The notes: generated by a model from the letters alone, not told the origin. A DNA stretch of 64,000 nt from Roseiarcus sp963775575 (GCA_963775575.1 CAVZJG010000002.1:1550001-1614000), one strand, 5' to 3'. Positions 1 through 9,050 are shown, counted from the stretch's first letter. Numbers and translations: made by a program.

Positions 1-2
1 CG

Positions 3-185
3 GGCGATCTCGATTTCGGCGATCGAATCATCAAGGTCGCCGGCGCCTATGCCGACAACCTGGAGACCTTTATCGAGGAGCAAACAAGCGCCCTCGATCG
101 CGCGCTCTGGGGTTGGAAACCGCAAGACGCTTACGCCGGATTCGGCCTTATATTGAACGTGCCAAGGCATCCCGCGCCAGTGTGA
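3..185 (+). CDS. C-terminal end of an unidentified protein (partial)
   Basis: An open frame enters from the left edge of the window and stops at 183-185, giving the last 60 residues of a protein. The visible part has ordinary soluble composition with the stretch GDRIIKVAGAYADNLETF and a tryptophan-containing turn (LWGWKP). I do not recognise the family. The start lies outside the window, so length, promoter and operon partners are unknown. Confidence 0.5.
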   Translation, partial: GDLDFGDRIIKVAGAYADNLETFIEEQTSALDRALWGWKPQDAYAGFGLILNVPRHPAPV

Positions 186-752
186 GGGCGACGCCGATAA
201 ATTGCAATTGTCGGAATCTACTCACGCCGTCCCCTGCGGGCTGACCGTCCAAATCCTCGCCCCCTTCGCCTTCCCCTCGCCGGTCAGCAATCCGCGTCGC
301 CATTGCTGGCGCAGCGCATGGATCATCCACGACGCCAAGGCGCGCGCCAGCGCCTTGTCGCCTACGTCGAGGCCCTTGGCGGCATTGCGCCCGCCATCGC
401 CGTGGTGGCCGTCAAGCCAAGGCGAACGCACAGCATTCGGCCGTGTCGAGCCGCTTCGCGGTCGCTGACGCGAACCTTGACGGCGGCGCGCTGCGCAGTC
501 GTTTTGGCCTCCAAGTCGCATTGCTGACGCTGCAAGTGGCGGGAGCGGAGCTTAAGGAGCGGCGCAGTCGCAGACGAATGCCTCGCATTCGCCTCGACTT
601 GACCGCGGCGGGGCAGCGTCGCCGGTCGGGGTCTGGGATTTACGAGCTTGTCTGCGTAATGCGAGCAGGTTCTGCGATTCAATTCCCGTGATACGAGCGA
701 TTTCGGGTAGTGTCCTACGGGCGGCAACCGTGACCGAACAGAGATCGTCAAA
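186..752. other. Gene-poor stretch with a possible degraded reading frame
   Basis: No convincing intact gene. On the minus strand, frame 222-521 ends in about 60 residues of plausible coding quality (ALASWMIHALRQQW, then a basic stretch and ARIWTVSP), which looks like the C-terminus of a mobile-element primase or ATPase. Upstream the reading breaks into low-quality sequence in all frames. I read this as a possible decayed mobile-element gene, with low confidence. Confidence 0.25.
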
Positions 753-1016
753 ATGAAGCTCGCCAACCTCATCCTCGCGCTATGTGGATTTGCGACGGGA
801 ATCCGAGCCGCATGGATTTGGCGTCAGGCGAGCAAAGTACCGATCAATCCTGAAATCGTTCCGGATGATCCTGGTTACGGGACCATGGTCTGGGCTGAAT
901 CGACAAAAACGGCTTTCAAGAAGGCTGGGGAGCTGAACGCGAACGCAGCGGCTTGGACCGCCGCATGCGTGGCCATAAACGCCCTAGCGGCGGTCGTTGG
1001 AGTGTTTTCAAATTAG
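753..1016 (+). CDS. Small two-helix membrane protein of unknown function
   Basis: An 87-residue protein with an N-terminal hydrophobic helix (about residues 4-23) ending in AAWIWRQAS, a polar loop rich in Pro and Asp, and a second hydrophobic helix at about 66-85 (AAWTAACVAINALAAVVGV). The pattern matches small proteobacterial proteins with the same helix-loop-helix layout and no known role. The ATG at 753 is the only reasonable start. It stands alone, 84 bp before a small basic ORF and about 310 bp before the methylase fusion, so any link to that system is only positional. Confidence 0.6.
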   Translation: MKLANLILALCGFATGIRAAWIWRQASKVPINPEIVPDDPGYGTMVWAESTKTAFKKAGELNANAAAWTAACVAINALAAVVGVFSN

Positions 1017-1099
1017 GAGACCACCCGATTTCCGGCGTTTCCTGACTGTGCTATCGTGGGTTGCCGGGCTCAGGCTCGCCTACGAGGAACTAATCGGGA

Positions 1100-1315
1100 A
1101 TGACTGCGCGACAGCCCCCACATGACAGCCCCGAGAACGACGCGGGAGGCGCAGCCAGCGGCAACGTTGGAAGCCCGGTGGATCGCTTTAGAGCGCTTGC
1201 TCGTAGGCTTGTGACTGTGCCTCGTGTAGACCTGAAGCGAGAAGACGAAAACGGTAAAGCGGGGAATGCCGCGCGTCAGCAAGGAAACGGGAAGCGCCTA
1301 GCTAACGGCAGATAG
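1100..1315 (+). CDS. Small basic hypothetical protein
   Basis: A 71-residue ORF ending 13 bp before the large methylase fusion gene. Its middle, VDRFRALARRLVTVPRVDL, resembles short proteins common in accessory regions that carry an F-x-x-L-x-R-x-L-V-x-V-P-x motif followed by a charged tail. Such proteins are often found next to toxin or restriction genes, but their role is not established. The N-terminal 25 residues are low complexity, so the true start could be later. It probably forms an operon with the following gene. Confidence 0.4.
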   Translation: MTARQPPHDSPENDAGGAASGNVGSPVDRFRALARRLVTVPRVDLKREDENGKAGNAARQQGNGKRLANGR

Positions 1316-1328
1316 AGGCGCGGGGCAC

Positions 1329-4220
1329 ATGGATTTCAAGACCGAGCGAGATGTTGAAACAAAGCTCCTTCAGCCGCTTTTCAGCGACACGTTGGGCTAT
1401 CCTCCTGATCAGCTTGATTGGGCGCATCGAGTGCCGATGCAGCTTGGTCGTCAACGGCTGAACAAGGAAGCCGATCTCGTCGCCAAGTTCAAAGGGCGGC
1501 CGGTGATCACCGTTGAGGCGAAGAGCCCGAATGAAGGCGTCCAGTCCGGCCTCGGTCAGCTCGACTCTTATGCCTTCCATCTGCAAACGCCTTACAGCGT
1601 TATCACAAATGGCCTGCGCTTCCTGCTCCGTGGGTATTTCTCATTCAACAGCCGGATCAACGTTATTGACGATGACGTCAATTCACTCGCCAAGGGGGAT
1701 TGGAAAACACTTCGACAGCTTATTTCTTTCGACAACATTCGAACGACGATCCAAGAAAAACCAACGCCAATCGCGGCGCCGGACGAGGAAAAGATCAAGG
1801 ATTATCGGCGGTTCTTTCGGAAGATTCATAATGCGATCCGGGATCGTGACAAACTCGATCCGGCGGCCGCCTTTGACGAATTGAGCAAGCTCCTTTTCTT
1901 GAAGGCTGCTGAAGATGAATGGCACCTGAAGGCGGTCTCAAAGCCTGTGCTGACCCCGGAAAAAATCGAAGAATGGGAATCACTCGGCAAAGGAAAGGCA
2001 AAGAGATTCGTCAATGATTGGTTCAAAACCGCCACTGAGGAACTGTTCCCTGGGGTGTTCGAGGACCATCCTCAAATCAACCTCTCGTCCGACACTCTGA
2101 TAGCCGTGTTGAGAGAGATGAAGCCGTTCCACGTTCGCAATGGCGACGTAGATGTAAAGGGCCGCGCATTTGAAGAATTTCTTCCGTCTCAATTACGAGG
2201 CGAGGGGCTTGGGCAATTCTTCACCCCGCGTCCGATCGTCAACTTTATGGCCAATCTCGCGCAGATTTCGATCCACGACGTGGTGACAGACTTTGCGTGC
2301 GGTTCAGGGGGATTCCTGATCAAAGCCTTCGAACAAATGAAGCGCGGCGTCGACGAACTCCCTGACGGAACTGTGCGTCGCATGGGCACTACGAAGCCCG
2401 AGATTCTTGACGACATAAGAGCGCTTCAAATCTTTGGAATAGACGCCGAACCGCGCGCTGCAAGAACAGCAAAAATGAATATGCTGATGTGGGGCGATGG
2501 CCAAAACGTTGCGCGGGGCAATGCACTGGATACAAAAGACATTTTGGGAAACCCGTACCAGCCGTCAGAATACAGCGAGAGGAACCAAGGTTCCGGTTGT
2601 ACGGTTATCCTCGCCAATCCACCATTTGGCAGCAAGGAGAAGAATGCAGATATTCTAGGTATGTATACGCTTGGAAGCCGGTTCCGCGCTAAAGGTTCAA
2701 CAAAAACGGAAGTGTTATTTATAGAAAAAGGCCTAAAATTGCTTCGACCGGAAGGCAAGATGCTGATAGTGCTGCCCCAAGGCATCATGAGCGGGTTGTC
2801 GAGTCAGAAGGTTCGAAACTTTATTCATAGCCAAGCGGAAATTCGCGCAATAATAAGCCTTCCAACCCATGCGTTCGTTCAATCGGGTGTGCCCACGGTA
2901 AACACGTGTGTAGTGTTCATTCAAAAATTCACGAAGCAGAAGAAAGACCTGTATGAAACTCGCACACAACATCTAGCAGAGGATATGATCTTAGAAAAGC
3001 TCAAGTCAGATCGAGATTTCGACTACCCAATATTTATGGGAACCGCCGAGTTCATTGGATATGAGCCTAGTGGCCGCACGATCATTGAGGTGGGCGAAAA
3101 GACCGATCTTGATCTTTTGCTGGACGATTTTTCCAAGGAATCGGACATCGCACGACCAGACGTTGACTTATTTGACTTTGCGAACAGATTTTATGGGGAC
3201 AAGTCGCATCGTCGGAAGGATCAGATCGTTCGTGGAACGACAAAGGGGCTCAAGACGGCTTTTGTCGTGCCTTTCAGCGAAACGGAAGGACGTTTAGACC
3301 CTGCATTCTATCTTTGGCGCCACCAGGCGGGGCGATTACTAAACGTTCTCACGCCACTCGGTAAAACAATCGAGGAATCGAAAGTACGCTTTCATCCGAA
3401 GAATGAGGATGATCTTGACCGCGAATATCCCGTTATAGCGGTGTCGAGCGACGGTCGGATTACTTTAGATAGGTATGAGCGAGGTGAGACCTTCAAGTCG
3501 TCTTATAGACCAAAAGTTGTGCGTTACAACGATTTTGTTTATAATCCGATGCGTGCCAATATCGGCAGCATCGGCCTCGTTCCGAAGGAGTTGGACGGAA
3601 GCTTGACGAGTCCCGATTATGTCGTGTTTCGTTCCAAAAAGTTGAAGCCGGAGTTTCTTCTTAACCTTCTTCGATCACCGTTCTACCGAATGTACATCGA
3701 CGTTATTTCGACGGGATCGATCCGGGATCGTCTTCTTTTTAAGGGCCTGCAAACAATGCGAGTCCCGGAAGTGGACAAAGCCGAGCAATCGGTCGTCTCG
3801 GAGATTGTGAGGCGCACTGACGAGGAGTTGCAGCGGCTTCAGGAGGAAGCCATGGCGCAAAAGGCCGTGGCGATCAATCGCGTGCATGGTTTGATTGACG
3901 CGTTCGGGGCTCTCGCTTCCGATAGCAGTGATCTTGCGCGGTCCTTTGCGGTTCTCGCGGACCAGTGGCACTTGGAAACTGCGATGTTTTCCTCGATCCA
4001 GAAGAAGGTGAAACATCCGGCCTATCAGAAGATAATTGCCATGGGTGATGCGGCTGTCCCCCTCATTCTTAGCGAGTTGCGGTCGCGGCCAGCCCATTGG
4101 TTCCCGGCGCTTAAGGCAATTACGCGCGCATCGCCGTACGCCGAGGATGAGAAGGTCGACGTGCGCCACGCCACTGTCGCGTGGCTTAAATGGGGCGCGA
4201 AACATGGGTATGCCGGCTAA
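1329..4220 (+). CDS. Single-chain restriction-modification protein: nuclease, N6-adenine methylase, specificity, plus extra C-terminal domain
   Basis: 963 residues. Residues 10-110 resemble the type I HsdR N-terminal nuclease domain, with an acidic residue at 47-49 and the E-x-K pair E63/K65 (ITVEAKSP). Residues 150-270 are the helical N-domain of HsdM. The methylase core has SAM motif I at 321-330 (DFACGSGGFL) and the catalytic NPPF at 430-433. Residues 640-845 are HsdS-like target recognition plus a coiled coil. No DEAD-box translocase is present, so it resembles type IIG enzymes rather than a full type I system. Residues 866-963 form an unrelated helical domain (HPAYQKIIAMG, PLILSELRSRPAHWF, WLKWGAKHGY) that I know as a separate small protein. 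Its stop overlaps the next start. It should act in the cytoplasm, methylating host DNA and cutting unmodified DNA. Confidence 0.85.
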   Translation: MDFKTERDVETKLLQPLFSDTLGYPPDQLDWAHRVPMQLGRQRLNKEADLVAKFKGRPVITVEAKSPNEGVQSGLGQLDSYAFHLQTPYSVITNGLRFLLRGYFSFNSRINVIDDDVNSLAKGDWKTLRQLISFDNIRTTIQEKPTPIAAPDEEKIKDYRRFFRKIHNAIRDRDKLDPAAAFDELSKLLFLKAAEDEWHLKAVSKPVLTPEKIEEWESLGKGKAKRFVNDWFKTATEELFPGVFEDHPQINLSSDTLIAVLREMKPFHVRNGDVDVKGRAFEEFLPSQLRGEGLGQFFTPRPIVNFMANLAQISIHDVVTDFACGSGGFLIKAFEQMKRGVDELPDGTVRRMGTTKPEILDDIRALQIFGIDAEPRAARTAKMNMLMWGDGQNVARGNALDTKDILGNPYQPSEYSERNQGSGCTVILANPPFGSKEKNADILGMYTLGSRFRAKGSTKTEVLFIEKGLKLLRPEGKMLIVLPQGIMSGLSSQKVRNFIHSQAEIRAIISLPTHAFVQSGVPTVNTCVVFIQKFTKQKKDLYETRTQHLAEDMILEKLKSDRDFDYPIFMGTAEFIGYEPSGRTIIEVGEKTDLDLLLDDFSKESDIARPDVDLFDFANRFYGDKSHRRKDQIVRGTTKGLKTAFVVPFSETEGRLDPAFYLWRHQAGRLLNVLTPLGKTIEESKVRFHPKNEDDLDREYPVIAVSSDGRITLDRYERGETFKSSYRPKVVRYNDFVYNPMRANIGSIGLVPKELDGSLTSPDYVVFRSKKLKPEFLLNLLRSPFYRMYIDVISTGSIRDRLLFKGLQTMRVPEVDKAEQSVVSEIVRRTDEELQRLQEEAMAQKAVAINRVHGLIDAFGALASDSSDLARSFAVLADQWHLETAMFSSIQKKVKHPAYQKIIAMGDAAVPLILSELRSRPAHWFPALKAITRASPYAEDEKVDVRHATVAWLKWGAKHGYAG

Positions 4221-4690
4221 TGGCCCGGAAGTACTTGTCGATCGCCAGGGAAGCGCGTTTCCCGAAATTGAACCGGACTGAGTACTGCGTCACGAGCGAC
4301 GAAACGCCGGACTATAACTGCATCGCTCATGCGGCGGACAAAAACGATAATTGGTGGTGGCCCGACGATCAGCCAGCCTATTGGCCGCAAGGATTGGACA
4401 AGGTGGAAACGTTGGAGGCTTTCGTAAGCGCCTATGCGACCCTTGGCTACGCAAAATGTGAGGGCGGTGGCACAGTTCTGGAGGCGGGTTTCGAGAAGGT
4501 CGTGATCTACGCTGACACCCACGGGGTGCCCACCCACGCTGCGAAGCAGCTACCGAACGGTGCATGGACCAGCAAGCTGGGGGAATGGGAAGACATCCAA
4601 CACACAAGGCCCGAAGCCATGGAGGATGACGGCGTGCTCGGCCTTGGCTATGGCAAGATCGCCGTTGTCCTCAAGCGAAAGGTCGCATAG
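4220..4690 (+). CDS. DUF7689-type protein coupled to the methylase fusion
   Basis: 156 residues. The ATG at 4220 shares one base with the TAA of the preceding gene (TAATG), so translation is probably coupled; an upstream in-frame ATG at 4190 would lie inside the previous gene. Features are YNCIAHAA near residue 30, a tryptophan run (WWWPDD), FEKVVIYAD and a C-terminal THAAKQLPNGAWTSKLG. This His/Cys pattern is that of the DUF7689 family, which might be a cysteine-protease-like or ADP-ribosyl-type fold; no activity is established. Elsewhere it is typically encoded beside the small helical protein that here is fused to the methylase, so the two very likely act together. Confidence 0.7.
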   Translation: MARKYLSIAREARFPKLNRTEYCVTSDETPDYNCIAHAADKNDNWWWPDDQPAYWPQGLDKVETLEAFVSAYATLGYAKCEGGGTVLEAGFEKVVIYADTHGVPTHAAKQLPNGAWTSKLGEWEDIQHTRPEAMEDDGVLGLGYGKIAVVLKRKVA

Positions 4691-4855
4691 ACGGGGAGAC
4701 GGTTCACTCTACTGAGCCGAGTATATTGTTGCCCCATTTAACACTCTCGGCGCAAACTTAGACTTCTGGCTTTTGAGTTCGAATTCCTCGAAGCCCAGCT
4801 TCAAATCCGTCGTCCGTGTTCAAGCGTCGCGTATCGAAGAACAGGAACTACGCCG

Positions 4856-5170
4856 ATGGCTTGGTTTCTCAAGTATTACCGACACAGCAAGTGCCGGACC
4901 GCTTGGACCGACGAATGGTCCTGCGCACGCAACGACCGATGCCCGAAATGCGACGCCGAGATCGAGCCTTACGATTGGGACGATCTCAGCGTTCTCGTCC
5001 ACCAAACCGCCGACGAAACGGGATGGATCGTGCGCGCATCGGCGCCGGAGGCCGAGCGCGCGCCCGATTACGTCACGACGTTCTTTGACCGCAAGCAGGA
5101 CGCCGAGGCCTTCGCCGCGCGCGAAGCGCTGCGCCTCGGGCGCGAATTCGAGGCGGACCGCGACGCGTGA
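4856..5170 (+). CDS. Small Cys-rich putative zinc-ribbon protein
   Basis: A 104-residue protein. The first 45 residues contain C13, C23, C30 and C33 in a W-x-DEWSC then C-P-x-C-x-A-E-I-E-P-Y layout, which fits one zinc-binding ribbon. The C-terminal half is an acidic alpha/beta segment with many Ala and Glu. The family is a known short hypothetical found in alphaproteobacteria; its function is unknown. It is 165 bp after the DUF7689 gene and is followed by a repeat element, so it is probably a single-gene transcript. Confidence 0.6.
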   Translation: MAWFLKYYRHSKCRTAWTDEWSCARNDRCPKCDAEIEPYDWDDLSVLVHQTADETGWIVRASAPEAERAPDYVTTFFDRKQDAEAFAAREALRLGREFEADRDA

Positions 5171-5214
5171 CGGCGTAAAGGGGAATGCGCGCGCCTTCCC
5201 CCCTCGCCTATCCC

Positions 5215-5538
5215 ATTCACACATCTTCTGTTGGCCGGCGGCCACATCGACGCGTCGCCGTCAAGCCGCTTCGCGGCTGCTACGCTGCGCTACGCCCGCT
5301 CCGCGGTGACTGCGACGCGCCGATGCGGCGGTTTTGTGTCCATGATCTTTGTCGAGCGAAGCCGGCCCTTGAGGGCCGGCCTGCTCAACAAAGATCATGG
5401 AAACGAAGAGCCTGAGCCGCGCGGAGGGGTCATATGTTTGCGAGCGAAGCGAGCAACCCGCGAAGCGGGCTCGACATTGACGCCGAGCACGGATCAGGCA
5501 CAGCGGACCCGGAAGGCATCGAAATGCGATGTGTGAAT
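5215..5538 (-). repeat. ~324-bp interspersed element with perfect 11-bp terminal inverted repeats, copy 1
   Basis: The element begins ATTCACACATC (5215) and ends GATGTGTGAAT (5538), an exact inverted pair. Its centre (5339-5401) is a large palindrome with arms CCATGATCTTTG and CAAAGATCATGG around a GGCCGGCC core. The whole stretch is repeated in the opposite orientation at 10682-10993. No ORF is shared, so it is noncoding. It may be a MITE or a structured transcription terminator-type element. Confidence 0.75.
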
Positions 5539-5574
5539 CCGCCAGACCCGCGAGGGGGGAAGGGGCGCACCCCC

Positions 5575-6036
5575 TTACCCCTCCTCGGCAACCTTCCCTG
5601 GCAGAAACGGCGCCATGCCTTGGCGCGCCAGGGCGTCGGCGCGTTCGTTCATGGCGTCGCCGGCGTGGCCTTTGACCCAGCGCCAGTCGATTTCGTGGCG
5701 CTGGGCGGCGGCGTCGAGGCGGCGCCATAGGTCGTCGTTCTTGACCGGCTTCTTGTCGGCGGCGCGCCAGCCGTTGCGCTTCCAGGTGTGAATCCACGCG
5801 GTCACGCCGCCGCGCAGATATTGCGAATCGGTGCGCAGCTCGACGCGGCAGGGGCTCGTAAGCGCCTCCAGCGCGACGATCGCCGCCGTCAGTTCCATGC
5901 GGTTGTTGGTGGTCGCCGGCTCGCCGCCGCAGAGCTCGCGCTCGCGGCCGTCGGCGCGAAGAATCGCGCCCCAGCCGCCCGGGCCGGGATTGCCCGAACA
6001 GGCGCCGTCGGTCCAGATCGCGACCCGCGCCGTCAC
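5575..6036 (-). CDS. rnhA: Ribonuclease HI
   Basis: 153 residues, the usual size. It hydrolyses the RNA strand of RNA-DNA hybrids, removing primers and R-loops in the cytoplasm. All catalytic acids fall at the textbook positions: D10 (WTDGA), E48 (NRMELT), D70 (RTDSQ) and the late D in NERADALA. The GTG start at 6036 overlaps the thrB stop as GTGA, so it is translated coupled to thrB; longer in-frame extensions run into thrB and lack RNase H character. The thrB-rnhA order is conserved in alphaproteobacteria. Confidence 0.95.
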   Translation of the reverse strand: MTARVAIWTDGACSGNPGPGGWGAILRADGRERELCGGEPATTNNRMELTAAIVALEALTSPCRVELRTDSQYLRGGVTAWIHTWKRNGWRAADKKPVKNDDLWRRLDAAAQRHEIDWRWVKGHAGDAMNERADALARQGMAPFLPGKVAEEG

Positions 6037-6998
6037 GCCAGCCGGCCGTAGTCGCGCGCGCTGACGACGAGCTGATGGAAGCGCAGCTTGGCCAGGTATT
6101 CCAGCGGGTTCTTCGGCACCACCTTGGCGCCGGGCGGCACGTCGAGCCAATCGACCAGGCGCGTCAGCATGAAGCGCAGCGCCGAGCCGCGCGCCAGAAT
6201 CGGCAGCGCCGCCACCTCTTGCGGCCCGAGCGGACGCAGGCGCTCGTAGCCGGCGATCATCGCCATGCCCTTGGAGACGTTGAACGCGCCGTCGGCCTCG
6301 AAGCACCAGGCGTTGAGGCACACGCCGAGATCGTAGGCGAAGGCGTCGTCGCAGGCGAAATAGAAGTCGATCAGCCCGGACAGCGTGTCGCCGAGGAAGA
6401 ACACGTTGTCAGGGAAGAGGTCGGCGTGGATCACCCCGCTTGGCAGGCCGGTTGGCCAGATCGCCTGCAGCGCCGCGAGTTCGGCGGTCATTTCGCGCGC
6501 CAGGCCCGGCGCGACTTCGTCGGCTCTGGGCTCGGCGGTCGCGACGAGCGCCGGCCAGCCCTCGATCGACAGCGCGTTGGCGCGGCGCAGCGCAAAGTCC
6601 GCGCCCGCCTGGTGCATGCGCGCGAGGGCCGCCCCGACCGCGGCGCAATGGCGCGCCTGCGGCCGGCGAATCCACACGCCGTCGAGAAAGGTGACGATCG
6701 CGGCGGCGCGGCCGGCGAGCCGCCCCAGCGCCTGCCCGTTGCGCGCGCGCACCGGCTCGGGGCAGGTGACGCCGCGCGCCGCGAGGTGCTCCATCAGGCC
6801 GATGAAGAACGGCAGATCGGCCTCGCGCACCCGCTTCTCGTAGAGCGTCAGAATGAACTGGCCGGCCTCGGTGCGCAGGAGAAAGTTTGAATTCTCGACG
6901 CCCTCGGCTATCCCCTTGAACGAGGTGACGCGGCCGAGGTCGTAGAGCGCGAGGAACGCGTCGAGCGCTTCGTCGGTGACTTTGGTGTAGACCGCCAT
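6033..6998 (-). CDS. thrB: Homoserine kinase (ThrB, aminoglycoside-phosphotransferase fold type)
   Basis: 321 residues from the ATG at 6998 (MAVYTKVTDEAL). It phosphorylates homoserine for threonine synthesis. The kinase fold is shown by FKGIAEGVENSNFLL near residue 20, the catalytic loop GVIHADLFPDN and the metal-binding GLIDFYFAC. This is the alphaproteobacterial type, not the GHMP type of enterics. In-frame sequence upstream of 6998 consists of the palindromic repeats at 7033-7154, so I reject longer starts. It overlaps rnhA by four bases. Confidence 0.93.
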   Translation of the reverse strand: MAVYTKVTDEALDAFLALYDLGRVTSFKGIAEGVENSNFLLRTEAGQFILTLYEKRVREADLPFFIGLMEHLAARGVTCPEPVRARNGQALGRLAGRAAAIVTFLDGVWIRRPQARHCAAVGAALARMHQAGADFALRRANALSIEGWPALVATAEPRADEVAPGLAREMTAELAALQAIWPTGLPSGVIHADLFPDNVFFLGDTLSGLIDFYFACDDAFAYDLGVCLNAWCFEADGAFNVSKGMAMIAGYERLRPLGPQEVAALPILARGSALRFMLTRLVDWLDVPPGAKVVPKNPLEYLAKLRFHQLVVSARDYGRLA

Positions 6999-7032
6999 GA
7001 TTCGTCCGGGTGATTCGTTCGATGTGAATTGC

Positions 7033-7154
7033 GCCCCCTCTCCCCGCCTTGCGGGGAGAGGGCAGGGGTGAGGGGCCTGGTCATTAGCCGCCACGGCGCG
7101 GCTCATCGCCCAGCCCCTCATCCTAACCTTCTCCCCGCAAGGCGGGGAGAAGGG
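7033..7154. repeat. Two inverted copies of a CCCTCTCCCCGC...GGGGAGAGGG type palindrome
   Basis: 7033-7076 and 7113-7154 each contain a short hairpin (CTCCCCGC/GCGGGGAG) flanked by CCCCTC/GAGGGG arms, and the two copies are inverted to each other. This is a common intergenic palindrome of alphaproteobacteria. It separates the divergent thrB and EamA genes, so any promoters must lie very close to the genes or inside the repeats. Confidence 0.7.
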
Positions 7155-7215
7155 ACGCAGCGCCGTGTTCCTCGAGGGACGCCGCGCTCCGCTCGGTTGG
7201 TAACGAGGAGGGGGC

Positions 7216-8109
7216 ATGTACGCAAGCGGGCTCTGGGCCGTATTCACGCTCATCGCCGCCGCGGCGCAGACGCTGCGCAACGCGATGCAGCGCGAGCTGA
7301 TCGGCGCGCTCGGCGCGGTCGGGGCGGCGCAGGTGCGTTTTCTGTTCGGCCTGCCGTTCGCGATTCTCTTCCTCGCCGGGGTCCGCCTGTCGACCGGGAT
7401 CGCTCTGCCCGCGCTTTCGCCCTCGACGCTCGCCTGGACCCTTACCGGCGCCCTGGCTCAGATCGCCGCGACGGCGCTGATGCTGGCGGCGATGCGCCAG
7501 CGCAGTTTCGTCGTCGTCGTCGCCTTCACCAAGACCGAAGCGGCGCAGGTCGCGCTGTTCGCGCTGGTGTTCCTCGGCGAGACGCCGACGGCCAAGCTCG
7601 TCGGCGCGATCGCGCTGGCGACGGCGGGCGTCTTTTTGATGTCGGCGCGCGGCGCGGACGAGGCGTCGCCGTCCTGGCGGCCCGCCGCGATGGGGCTGGT
7701 CTCGGCCGCCTTCTTCGCCGTCGCGGCGATCGCCTTTCGCGCGGCGGTGACGACCGTCGCGACGCCGTCGATCGCGATCGCCGCCTCGACGATCCTCGTC
7801 GTCGGCCTCGCCATCCAGACCGCCGTTCTGCTGGCCTACCTGGCGGCGTTCGATCGCGCCGGCCTCGCCGCGATCTTCGCGCTGTGGCGCGCCTCGCTGT
7901 TCGCCGGCTTCATGGGCGCGCTGGCCTCGCAGTTCTGGTTTCTCGCCTTCGCCTTGACCGACGCGGCGCGGGTGCGCACGCTGGCGCTCATCGAAGTGCC
8001 GTTCGCGCAAGTCGCCTCGCTGCGCCTGTTTCGCGAAGCGCCGACCCTAAGCGAATGGCTCGGCATGGCGCTGATCGTCGCCGCGGCGGCGGTGTTGATC
8101 AACGGGTGA
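7216..8109 (+). CDS. EamA/DMT-family inner-membrane transporter
   Basis: 297 residues, almost entirely hydrophobic, with about ten predicted membrane helices in two five-helix halves. Typical family features are the end of helix 4 into a loop with FVVVVAFTKTEAAQ and the glycine-rich FLGETPTAKLVG before helix 5, echoed in the second half by LIEVPFAQVASLRLF and PTLSEWLG. It likely exports or exchanges a small metabolite; the substrate cannot be told from sequence. GAGGAGGG lies about 10 bases before the ATG. It is divergent from thrB. Confidence 0.85.
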   Translation: MYASGLWAVFTLIAAAAQTLRNAMQRELIGALGAVGAAQVRFLFGLPFAILFLAGVRLSTGIALPALSPSTLAWTLTGALAQIAATALMLAAMRQRSFVVVVAFTKTEAAQVALFALVFLGETPTAKLVGAIALATAGVFLMSARGADEASPSWRPAAMGLVSAAFFAVAAIAFRAAVTTVATPSIAIAASTILVVGLAIQTAVLLAYLAAFDRAGLAAIFALWRASLFAGFMGALASQFWFLAFALTDAARVRTLALIEVPFAQVASLRLFREAPTLSEWLGMALIVAAAAVLING

Positions 8110-8330
8110 GTGGGCGCCGCTTTCCGGCGCGAGAGCCTGATTTCAACGGCTTGCGGCGCCATTTTCCGCCGCTTGGCCGCGCGGTTCGCGCAGCCGAAAC
8201 CCGGAAAGCTGTCGCGCTCGCGCGGTCTTGCGCAAACGGTAGCGCCGGCGAATGGACGAGCGCCGCGTTAGCGACAACGCGGTACGTTACTGCACAATCG
8301 CGCACTGTAAGCCAGCGTATTGCTGTAATC

Positions 8331-8795
8331 CTAATCGAGGCGCAATACCTTGACGAAACTCCAATGCCCTCCTCCCAATCGGGTAAAACTGTATTTGAAT
8401 TGACCTCGGTTGCAAGAAAGCCATAAGTTGTCCGTGGCAACGCGATCCGAGTCAATTATTGGCTCAACAGACGCGATTGTGTCGCAGCGATAATTGTAGG
8501 CGTTCGTTTCGGCCAGCATCGCGCCAATCAACGCCCCGGCGTTGTTGAACGCATCCGGAAACTCGGCTCCATTCTCAATCGGCAATCCGTAGTCCCGAAG
8601 GGATCGGGCGGCTGCGCCTCGCGGCAGGCGGTATTCTGGTCGCTCGAAAGCCTTTGGGTTAGTTTTCGCAATCGCCTCCAATGCGCCCTCGGCCTTTTCT
8701 ATCGAAGTCGGCTCGTGGAACGCGGTTTGAGTTACAGCGAAGGCGACGCCGAGGAGAATGACGAGCCCGAGGCTGAAGGCGAGTTTTCTCAGCAC
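8331..8795 (-). CDS. Membrane-anchored or secreted hypothetical protein
   Basis: 154 residues when started at the GTG at 8795, which has a GGAGGG ribosome-binding site seven bases upstream; that choice removes 28 unlikely N-terminal residues. Residues 4-23 form a hydrophobic helix (LAFSLGLVILLGVAFAVTQ) that is either a signal peptide or an anchor. The rest is a small periplasmic domain with two cysteines (YRCDT, LSCNRGQF). I do not recognise the family. It stands alone, with a 221-bp gap to the EamA gene. Confidence 0.6.
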   Translation of the reverse strand: MLRKLAFSLGLVILLGVAFAVTQTAFHEPTSIEKAEGALEAIAKTNPKAFERPEYRLPRGAAARSLRDYGLPIENGAEFPDAFNNAGALIGAMLAETNAYNYRCDTIASVEPIIDSDRVATDNLWLSCNRGQFKYSFTRLGGGHWSFVKVLRLD

Positions 8796-9050
8796 TGGTC
8801 GACCCTCCAAGTCGCCTATCCAATCAATGGCAAACTCTCTTTGCCGGCGATCGCCGCCCGAGAGCAAGCTACAAAGCAAGACAGCTTCAATTGTGGCGCG
8901 CGGCCATGTGATATATATAGCACGATGTCGCGTATCCCTTGATGGCCCTCATTTGAGGCTTGGGTTTCCCCAGGACCGGCGCGGCCGGACGCCCATCCGC
9001 GATCACGAAAGACACTACTTATAGCCGCGAGGCGGAACGCCTGTGGCGGA

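Noticed and set aside
8880..9050. Short plus-strand frames between the membrane protein and the Cys-pair gene
   Set aside because: They overlap the opposite gene's promoter region and lack starts and composition of real genes.
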